NCBI GenBank assembly: GCA_001662425.1
Contig: BDDC01000974.1
Location: 6,808-23,854, forward strand
Direction of reading: 5' to 3'
Length of the DNA stretch: 17,047 bases
Origin: Chlamydomonas sphaeroides
Taxonomy: Eukaryota; Chlorophyta; Chlorophyceae; Chlamydomonadales; Chlamydomonadaceae
Under the pieces are notes generated by a model. It ran no database searches. It was not told the DNA's origin and was given only the letters and a program-made list of their open reading frames with translations. A program made the position numbers and the translations under genes. Positions 1 to 8,900 of the stretch are shown here, piece after piece (position 1 is the first letter of the stretch; each line of letters starts with the position of its first letter).

Positions 1-654
1 CGCGCTGCCGGTTTGGAGGACCTATGTCAAGCACTCCCCTTTGCCCGCCGCCCGCACCATGGTTAATCTTCCAGCATTCATGCGGCGCGGACGCTGCTCG
101 CAGCCCGCTGACGCATCGCCGCAGCGGCGGCCGCGTGCTGAGGAGCCGGAGTGAGGCGCGGGTCAGCGACACGGGCCTCGTGCCGCGAGCCAGGCAGCCA
201 GGCAGCCAGGGGCCCACATGTGCGTCGCCACCCACACCCCGCCACCTCGGCCGCCGTCCCTCGTTGCCTTCTCGATCCCCGCAGGCCGCGCCGCGCCGCC
301 AGCGCATGCATGCGGTGAGCCCCTCCCAGCACCGCAGCACGCGGCGCTGTCGCAGGTGCGCCGGGGCAGGGGACGCAGTTGCTGCGCGATGGGAATGCGG
401 GGCTCTGCCAAGCAGGGGTGCAGGGGTGGCGCGCAAGGGAGCGGCCTGCGCGGCGGGCTGGCGCGGGGCCGGCGCTCCGGCTTGTGCCAGGCGCGCCAGG
501 GCCAACACGTGTGACACGTGTCCTGCCGCGCCCGCAGCTGCCTGCGACGGTGATGCACAGTGGTCGGCCGGGCCTGCGGCAGGTACCAAGCGGCCGGCCG
601 CGAGGACCGCGGACGGAGGATGCCTGGCAGGGCGGGCAGCGCCGGCTCCAGTGA
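1..654 (+). other. Possible 3' end of an upstream gene (weak)
   Basis: Two intron-like boundaries are visible on the + strand. A CCCCGCAG acceptor ends at 284, followed by a 30-base exon-like segment (285-314) and a GTGAGC donor. A CCCGCAG acceptor ends at 537. Joining 285-314 to 538 onwards keeps one frame open to a TGA at 652-654, giving a basic, Arg/Pro/Gln-rich tail with no recognisable domain. I could not close phases further upstream, and several other frames are also open here because of the high GC content. The segment could equally be UTR or intergenic DNA. A TGTAA signal at 1591 would fit a gene ending here. Confidence 0.2.
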
Positions 655-851
655 CTGGATGAGCGCGCGGGAGCTGCGGCAGCGGCCCTTTGCCGCGACC
701 TGGAAGTCAACAAGGGACAACGCCGCCTCCCACCTGAAGCGACAGCCTAAGGGGGGCGGGATGGTTCATTACCCCTCCCACCCCACCACGCCCCGGGGGA
801 CAGGGCGCGTAGGGGGCTTCGGCCCTCCTGATCGCCCTACCTCCTTAGATC

Positions 852-872
852 ACGGCGAGTCAAACTCGCCGT
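852..872. repeat. Perfect 9-bp stem, 3-base loop hairpin
   Basis: ACGGCGAGT at 852-860 is the exact reverse complement of ACTCGCCGT at 864-872, separated by CAA. It sits directly before an AT-rich patch (TCTATTTATATTTATAATTTT, about 877-897) in otherwise GC-rich DNA. A second weaker stem with a TTCG loop lies just upstream around 811-829. The function is unknown. It could be a palindromic repeat unit, a transposon end or a transcript-end structure. Confidence 0.6.
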
Positions 873-953
873 ACATCTATTTATATTTATAATTTTGCGG
901 CCGCGAAGGCAGTTGACGCGGAGGGCGGTGGGGGGTATATACATAGGGGGGGA

Positions 954-1020
954 AGGGTGCGGGCAGCGGGCGGGCAGGGTGCGGGCAGCGGGCGGGCAGG
1001 TAGGGTGCGGGCAGCGGGCG
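954..1020. repeat. Three-copy 22-bp tandem repeat
   Basis: The unit AGGGTGCGGGCAGCGGGCGG (plus GC) occurs at 954-975 and 976-997. After a 4-base AGGT insertion, a shorter third copy begins at 1002. The copies are essentially identical where they overlap, so the expansion is recent. It lies in non-coding DNA. Confidence 0.85.
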
Positions 1021-2640
1021 CGGCGGGGTCTTCCATGGGTACTGGTGGGGGCTGAGGAGGGAGCGTGCGGAACAGCATTGAAGGCCGGCCGAGGCCGAGG
1101 CCGGGGCGAAGAAGGGAGCACCGCAAGCCGCTCGCCTTGGGGCAGGCACATGTACACGAGTGCACTGCCGCGTGCGTCAGGCGCGGGCGTCGGTGTTGGG
1201 CCGCTGCCCGTCAAGGTGTCGTTACACCTGATCCGTCATGACAGCGCGCACATGCCCCTTCCGCCCCCTTTGGCCAGCCACCTGCAGGCTCCGAGCCCTG
1301 CTTCGGCGCTGGGGTGCGGTGCGGTGGTCTGAGGCGAAGGGGAATGTGACTGTGCAGCGCAGCTGGTGAGCGGGATGGGTCCGCCGGGTGAAAGGATGAA
1401 GGGCGCGGGGGCGGGAGAGGCCAGGCGCGCCCCGTGACGTGCCATCGGCTCTCTCTGGCGAGCTGTGGTCAACGCAGGACGTCATGACCAGCAAGGTGCC
1501 GCCGGCGCGCTGCGCGCAGCTCGATTATGGTGGCAGTAAGTGGCAGTAAGGCGTTATGATAAGCTAGAACAAAGTCAAAGAAGGAATATCTGTAACCTGC
1601 GTTGTGTCCTTGCCTGGCGGGACCTTGCGTTCCACGCACCCTGTTACGAGGCCCCTGTCGCCGTGCGCCCTTCCCCTCGGCCCGCCCTTGAACCGCGCGG
1701 CGGTGCGCTCGCGGACGGCAACACAAGCGGCGGCACGGCCCCTGCTGCGGCAGCACAGGGGCCGCCTCTGCGTCGTAGGCATGCGTGCGCCCCACGAAGC
1801 TCGCCATACGTGTGAGTGGCCTGGCTCGCAGTTCCCACGCGGGTGTGTTCTGTGCATAGACTGAGAAGCGTTGTATCCAGGCGACGTTGGCCGGAGGGGA
1901 GAAACCTCGCACCCCAGAACTCAGCGCTGCGAAACCGGCTGAAACGGTTGAACAAGCCCGTCGCGTGACGACACAGTGTCGTGTAACAAAATTCAGTGTC
2001 GCATGATATATCCTCGTGCTGAAACTTGATGCGTAAAGCTGTTAACAGTTCGCTGCGGCAGGCAAGCGCCGTTCGGCGCAAGACCCACTCCGGGAAGAAA
2101 CCCACGCACCTACCTGGACGAACCCGCCCCCCGCCTTAGCGAAGGTGTTTTTCTAGTGGCCTGACAGCCCTTGGCCAGCGCAATGGCAGCGGCCAGATGC
2201 AATATGTTTTGGCGAGGATTGTGTTTGGATGCGCAGGAAGGGGACGAAAGTGCAATGCAATGAGGTGCGAGGGCCGCCCGCCGCTATTACTATGTAGCTG
2301 GAGTCCCGTGACCGACGCATCCTGTGGACACTAAAGACGGTAGCCACCAGCCGCTCTACAATTATAACTATGTATCGCATTTAAGTTTGAGCTGTTTGCA
2401 AGCCTTTGGTACACACGCCGTCGGCATATATCATGGGCGTGTGCCGTCGACAAGCAGCGTTAGCGCTGGCCGCTGCAGTCATTCTACATGCCACGTGAGT
2501 TCATAACGATACATATGAAGATGGCGGGGATTGCAGCCAGGGGCCCAGTCGAGAATGCGGCGCGACTGATTGCGAGCTGGCGTTTGCTTGCGCCGGAGCC
2601 CCATACCACGCAACCAGAACGTCAATTGACGTGTTCTGTT
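1021..2640. other. Intergenic or UTR DNA without a supported gene
   Basis: Open frames here overlap on both strands and show no domain, consistent codon bias or closing splice phases. TGTAA motifs at 1591-1595 and 1982-1986 could be polyadenylation signals for an upstream + strand gene. A TTACA at 1222 would be the same motif on the minus strand. From about 1900 on, the DNA is less GC-rich, as expected approaching a promoter. Confidence 0.5.
2355..2435 (+). promoter_or_regulatory. AT-rich candidate core promoter of the pherophorin gene
   Basis: This AT-richer patch, containing CAATTATAACTATG near 2357-2371 and CATATATC at 2425-2432, lies 200-290 bases upstream of the proposed start codon at 2644. 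Either motif could act as a TATA-like element. The assignment rests only on base composition and position. Confidence 0.25.
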
Positions 2641-2643
2641 CTC

Positions 2644-2921
2644 ATGTGTGCCATTGGCCTGTCATGTCTCGTTGTTGCGGTCGTAGCGAGCGAAGCGTGG
2701 ACGATAGCGTTGTTATTAACGGCCATGTTTCCAGTTCGTTCCCTGCCTCGAAGTGTCACGCGTCTGAGTATCTTGAATGAACAACTGCAGCTACAGCTTG
2801 ACTGCATCGATATGAATTATACAGGGGCGTCCGAGCCGCGATTCAGGACTATGATGGTGAGGACATCATCGCAGCGGAGCGCGAGTCGCTTAACAATGGA
2901 GGCCAGTTTCCTTATGCACAG
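2644..2921 (+). other. Proposed signal peptide and mature N-terminus
   Basis: ATG at 2644 opens a hydrophobic run (CAIGLSCLVVAVVASEA) typical of a signal peptide, with likely cleavage around the AVVAS/EA region. A GT donor at 2697 and an AG acceptor ending at 2824 join it in phase 2 to an acidic stretch containing DYDGEDIIAAERES and ending GGQFPYAQ before a strong GTAAGT donor at 2922. Alternatives are an upstream in-frame ATG, or reading straight through 2488-2921 in the other frame, which loses the acidic stretch. In-frame stops at 2778 and 2799 show that the acidic segment must be reached by splicing. Confidence 0.45.
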
Positions 2922-5900
2922 GTAAGTAGCGCCAGGAATTGCACAATGTACATAATGAATGCGGGTGGCCGGCGCTGACATGATGGTACCCTGCCCGCCG
3001 CCTTCCCCGGCGCCCCTCTGGCATCCCCCCTGCATCCCCGCCGGCGTAACGAACGTCACGCCTGCAGTGCAAGTGAGCCATTTTTGCACCTAGGAATGAG
3101 CGCAGCAATTTGCTTTCTGTAAGGTGGTTATCAATTGCACATGCAGGTTCAAGAAGAACCTTGCAAGCTCGTTCCGGCTGGCGGATGATGACGTCCGCAC
3201 AGAGGACCCCCACAAGCTGTGCTTCACAATCAATTACAACCGTAAGCAAGTGCGGTGTTACAGCGCTGGCTTGCGCTTCGGAGGGCTGGCGGGGCAACCC
3301 CACACATGATGACGGCCCTCGCCGTGTGTTGCCCGTCTGTTGCCCGTGTTGCCCCCCAGAGCAATGCAAGGCACAGCTGACGGGCTGGGGCATCTCACTG
3401 GACGCCCCAGTGCGCAAGTAAGCGACTGCAAACAGGGCCTCGCTGCGTTGCTGCCCTCTTGCCTTTGGCAACCTCGCCCCCTCGGCTGCGGCCCCGAGCG
3501 AGGCACCTGGTTTTCCGCGCCTCATCACCCAGCCACCCACCCACCCGCCCGCCGTGCAGGTGCTGCAACGGTGCGCGTCTAGGCTAGGAACGTCGCTTGT
3601 GACGTTGCCGCGCATGCGAGAGCATCGCATTTTCGGGCCTCCCACAACCCGCGTATTTCTGGGTTTTGTGTGATGATATTAAACCCTGCCTGTGTGTTCA
3701 GAAATAAGAATACGTATTATAGTAGTACAAAACCAACCCTGCCTGTGTGTACGTACCATGGGTTGCTTTGGAGGGCGCTTGCTACCGCCGGAGCCGCATG
3801 CAGTCTGCTCGTCGCACCCGGCCGCGGCCAGCTAGCTAGCTGCAACGTGCTGCAAGCCCATGTGCCCTTGCTCGCCTGTACACCAACCCGCAGAAACATT
3901 CGACAAGTTCGAGATGGATATCAGTGAGTGCCACGATGCTCGCTCGGCGGCCTAGTTCAGCATGGGGGCTCCGCCCGCGCACGCCGCATGCCCTTTGATG
4001 TCCAGTTGCTAGGTGTTTGGCTCTCTACATACGAGCCCCCTTCTGATCGATTGTCAGCGTGACAACCCACCCAACGTGTGCTCATCCATCCGCCCAACGA
4101 ACCTTAGGCCCGAGCTGCAACCTGCGCAAGGAGCCGGGCGTCGGCAGGGGCTTTGCCGGCACGGCTGAGCTGCGGCTGCTGAGTGGCGTGACGCTCAACC
4201 TGCCCGACCCGATGATCACCGTGCCCCCCAACGCCGACGCCCTCAAGGTCAGCCCAGTCGTGCTGTCGGGGCTCACACGCATAGCGGTACCTGTGACAGT
4301 CACTGCTCCCGCGCTTCTGCTTGATCAACGCAGGTTTCGACGATTGTCGTCACAAACGTGCGTGTGTGTGTGTTCCGGTGTTAGGTAGAACAGAACCCCA
4401 CACGCGACACAGCACGCCCCGGGCAGAGTGGCGCATCTAGCGCATCGGCCGTGCACAGAGGGAATGCGGGAATGTGTGTGTTCGTAATAATCAACATATA
4501 CCGGACACACGACGCCCTGGGGGATGGGCATACTAGCCGTGCGACAGGCAGGCAGGGATGCGGCCAAGAGCGGTGCACCAGTGCGGGAGCGAAGCCCAAA
4601 CGCCACCCGGGCGTGTGTGTGTGTGTACGGGCAAACACGGTATCGGGAGCCTCTCTACGTATTCTGTACTACTCTTGACCCCAGCCTGCACGCCTCGAGG
4701 CTCCTCAAGGCGTCCTGGGCCTCCAGGCTGCCCTCGTCACGCATACGTTGCTTGCTAACCCCCGTCTGCTGCTCGTGCGCTGCGCCTGCCTCCCCGGCGA
4801 CCTCCATTCCCGACCCGCCAGCTCGACCGGCTCTTCAACAAGAGCCGCCCCGGCGGGCCGCTGACGGGCTCCAACCTCCAAGGCGCCAAGCTGTGCATCA
4901 CCATCGACCGCCGCAACAGCATCTGCAAGACGTACGAGGACCTTGCGCGCCGCGACGGCCAGTGCGCGGCGCTCAAGGCGACCCTGTGGCAGCCAGACCA
5001 CGTGAGGAGGGGCGGGTTGCGGGGAGATGCGGGGTGGGGGTTGGCGAATGTCAGCGAGGGTTCGTGTCTGGGCGCGCGACCAGTAGACCAGGCGTGTAAG
5101 GCGGGGGCGCGGGGCGTGGCACATACGAGGCACACACGCAACCCGGCATGCATGCTCCGGAGGGCTCCTCCTGGGCTTGCTTGCTTGCTACGCACGACTC
5201 AAGCGCCACCAATACCCACGGTGTGTTGCGGGGGGCGTGTTACTCACAAATGAGCCCAATCAAAACCAGCGCGCCCAAGCCCCGGTGCAAGCAACGTCCA
5301 TGCCGCGACACCCTCTATCCTCCCTGCCGCGATGCCGCAGCATGACCGCGTCCCTCCTCCCTCCTCCCCACCCATTCTTGCTGCCCCACAGACGTGCTGC
5401 CCAATCCGCAACTGGGGCAGCTGCTCGCCGCGCGCGCCGCTCTCGCCCTACCCGCCGCCGCGTGTGCCGCCGCCCGGCTCGCCGCCCCGGCCGCCGCCCA
5501 GCCCAAGGCCATCACCGCGGCCCCCGCCGACGCAGCCCCGGTCTCCCCGGGCGCCGCTGCCTCCTCCCACGCCCAAGGCACCGTACCCGTCCCCCAACCC
5601 GAGGGCGCCGCTGCCTCCCCGGTCGCCGAGGCAGCCGCCTCCCCCCAGGATGCCCCGGCCTCCCCCCGGTCGCCCCGGACCGCCACGCAGCCCGCGTGTG
5701 CCGGCCCGGCCGCCCAACGCCCCGAGGCCACCGAACGCGCCGCCGCCGCCCCCCAGGAACCCGAGCCCCCCTCGCCAGCCTCCCCCCGGGTATCCCTGCC
5801 TGGACGATCAGGACCGGACCGGCGAGTGGCCTCCGGCCTGCATCACCTGGTCGCTCAAGGGCGCCGCAGTCGAGAACCTGTTCTCAGCCGCCGGCAGCAC

Positions 5901-8900
5901 TTGGGAGAGCGACGCCTGGGAGTTTGGCGTTGCCGGCTCCATCGGCGCCGCGCCCAGCTGGTACGCCGGGCCGCGCCCCACCGAGACCTGCCTAAAGGCC
6001 GCCAACATCTACTTGCGCGAGTTTGAGCGCATCGATCGCCTGGGCAAGGTGAGCAGGGCTGAGCAGGGCGGGCTGCGCGGGCAGGCCAGGGAAAGGAGAG
6101 GTGGCCGCGTTGCCTTGGCGGCGCGGAAGCGGGCTGCGTGCGGGTCGGTGCGTGCAACCCGCGCCCTAGCCTGTCGTGTGCGACGACGCCTATCTCGTCC
6201 TGCTCCCGCCCACTTAGTCGAACGGCGTCAACCTGTTCAAGCCGTACAATGTCAGCGACGACGTCGCGATGCGGACGCCCTGGAACCCCGAGGCCAAGTG
6301 GTACTTTTACTGCAACGGCGCTGAGTTCGGCGCCTGGTGCGTCTGCGTGGCTGCGCGGCGCGCTGCTACCTGCGTTGCAGCAGCGGATTTAGTGCCAGCC
6401 CACCATTCACTCCGAACCCACAATCCGACCCCACTATCTGCCCCCCGTCACTCTGACCCTGTCCGCCCCTTGCTTGCCCACCGCGCAGCTCTGAAGTCAA
6501 TGTCCAGGTGCGGCCCGGCCCTTGCCCTTGCTGGCGGTGTAGCAGGCGGCTTCTGCTGCGCTTGCTGTCTCAGCCCGACCCACTTGCTGCCTCCTGTGCC
6601 CCTGTCCCTGCCGTACACCTGCCTGCAGCCGAAGCTGCCCACGGCCAAGCCCGGCATCACGTTTGCGCTGGGTTGGGTGGGCTCCGAGCTGCGCAGCATG
6701 GACAAGCGCTCCGACATCATGTTTGACCTCTTCGGCGCGCGCTGCTCGCAGCAGTGCCTGAACGGTGGGTTGCTGGGCTGTGCTGGCTGACAGCTCGAGG
6801 CCGTGTCCGAAGCCCCTGTGTTGCTTGCCCGGGCTGCGGCTGCAGCTGCTCCGCTGGGGGGCCGGAATGCGCCGCGTGGGCCTGCAAGCCGATGCTTGTA
6901 TGCCTCGATCGCTCATTTTCAAACCGCAGGCGGGACGCTTTCCACTTGCCCGGCCTTGCTTGGCGCCAAGGGCGAGATCAACGTCAGGGTCACCACCGAG
7001 AACGAGGCCTTTAACTGCGAGGAGAGCTGGACCCGCCGCTGCAACAACACCCGCTCTCCATGCCCCAACCTCGGCGACCCCGCGCGCGCTTGCGTGCGCT
7101 GGGAGATGTCGCGCGCCGACGGCTCGGCCGCGGGCCTGGACACCGTCTTTGGCGATGTGGCCTGGAGCAGCAGCGGCGCGCAGAGCCTGGCCAGCGTCAC
7201 GCCCGCGGCTTGCAACATCTCGGCGGCCGAGTACGACAGGATCCTTGACGCGATCGACCGCCAGGACCCCGACCTGTTCCTCGCCGACAGGTGAGCACCG
7301 CCTTCGAGACGGCGTGTGCCCGCACGGGACGAGCGAGCCGAGTGAGGGCTGCGCGTGCCGGCCTCTAGCTACCGCCGCAGCCATGTTACCGCACTGCTGG
7401 TGACACTCATACATGCGACGCGCCCGTGAAGCAACGCCTCGTGCTTACGTTTGGCCCCCCCCCCGTTCCCCAGGTTTCCGCGCGCCGGCTGGAACCCCAG
7501 CGGCAAGCTCAACTTCCGCTGCAACGGCACCGTGTTCGAGGCATGGTGAGGCGAAGGTTGTGTGGGTGCGTGTCCGCTGTCGTGCGGGCCTAGGTCATGT
7601 CGGCGTCACGTATGGGCCATCCCCCCATGCATTCCGCTGCTAATCTTCTGATAACGTTGCTGGCCGCAAGTCATCTGCTCGGCTTCTTGGTTACTTGCTA
7701 CCAGCTCACCGTATGCCAAGAAGCTTGCTTGTGATGATTACTGCTTTAGACATCACCTGGACCCCACGCCTTCTGCTGCTCCTCGAGTGTTCGGCTCCTT
7801 ACGAGAGTTCGGCTCTTTGTCAGAGCTCTATCTGGATCGCCGGTCTTTTTGTCTCGGCGCCCCTCGGTTCGGGCTACCCTTGTGGCTTGCTCGCAGCGTT
7901 ACAGCTAGCTAGGGGCAGCAGTCTTGGAGTACGGAACTGCACCCCACGCCATTATGCTCCTCCTCCGCAGCGCCTTCGTCAACCACACGGCCCCGCTGAC
8001 GCTCAACACCACCATCGACCCCGCCAACACCACCGCGCTGGGCTGGCTGTCGCGGCGCTTGGGTGGCGAGGCCCGCGATGTGCCGGTCAATTTCCTGGAG
8101 AGCGTGTTTGAGGTCAAGCAGCGGACGGCCAGGTTCATCAAGCAGGACGCTGCGACGTGCGTCGAGCAGCCGCTGAGTGGTAAGCAGGCAGCAGGCGCGT
8201 GCGACCTGCCGCCGTCACGTGCGTACCTGTGCGTGTGACCGTGCGTGTGACCGTGCGTGTGACCATGTGTGTGACCGTGTATGTGACCATGTGTGTGATC
8301 GTGTGAGTGACCGTGTGTGGAAGAGTGGAATAAGACCATCAGCGGACTCTCAAGCTGCAAGCCGCCTCACCCTAACAAATCACTCTACCGCGCCCGTGCC
8401 TCCATCTATCCCCACCCCCGCGCCTGCAGCGCCCGCCTTCCTGTGCCCTCCCGGCAGGCCCGACGACACCACCCTTACCTGGACCATCCCCACCGACGTT
8501 GAGGCCAAGCAGTGCGCCTCCTCCAAGAGCATCCCGTGCATCCAGACCTGCCCGCACCTGGGCTGGCCGCCCAAGTTCTGCGTCACCCTCGACATGGCGG
8601 CGCAGAGGGACGACGCCCCCGACCCGCAAACGGAGAACTATGTCCCAGTCCCGCTCGACATGCTCGGCAGCTGGCGGTCCTCGGGCGGAGCCGGCCAGCG
8701 GCCGCCCACCTCAAACTGCAGCGCCGGCATGCGCTGGGTCAAGGAGCGGGCCGACTGGCTGGCAGCAGAAAGGACCAACAGCACAATCTTCGTCCGCGGC
8801 GCCTTCCCAGCGCACGCAGAGTTCTCGCCGCAAGGCCAGTACGAGTTTGTGTGCGACGGCGCCGCGTTCAGCTTCTGCGCCAAGATCAATATGGCTGCAT

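Larger units (their letters stand above)
3106..5424 (+). other. N-terminal pherophorin domain (spread over 6 exons)
   Basis: Residues in order: FAFCK and NCTCRFKKN with SFRLADDD (3106-3241), LCFTINY, QCKAQLTGWG (3360-3417), TFDKFEMDIS (3894-3923), PSCNLRKE with LRLLSGVTLNLP (4108-4247), AKLCITIDRRNSICKTYEDL (4822-5001) and TCCPI (5392-5406). This matches the pherophorin layout: a Cys pair near FRL, Cys-F-T-I, K-[IF]-E-[FM]-[DN]-[IV], G-A-x-[LI]-C-[LI]-[TL], then a CCP end. Exon 3106 uses a CGCAG acceptor; 3124 is an in-phase alternative. The 3360-3417 exon and its junction to 3894 are the weak part. Confidence 0.8.

Noticed and set aside
504..521. Repeated ACACGTGT as a regulatory palindrome
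   Set aside because: Two adjacent copies of a CACGTG-type palindrome are visible, but there is no nearby supported gene start to link them to.
5315..5731. Minus-strand open frames rich in Gly/Ala opposite the proline linker
   Set aside because: They are the antisense shadow of the CCN-rich proline codons; the plus strand carries closing splice phases and pherophorin motifs.
6497..7414. 305-residue minus-strand open frame
   Set aside because: It covers several plus-strand exons and introns of the pherophorin gene and shows no domain; high GC content makes long antisense frames common.
7905..8360. Minus-strand His/Gly/Thr repeat protein resembling a metal-binding repeat
   Set aside because: It arises from the 12-bp minisatellite in an intron and overlaps a well-supported plus-strand exon.
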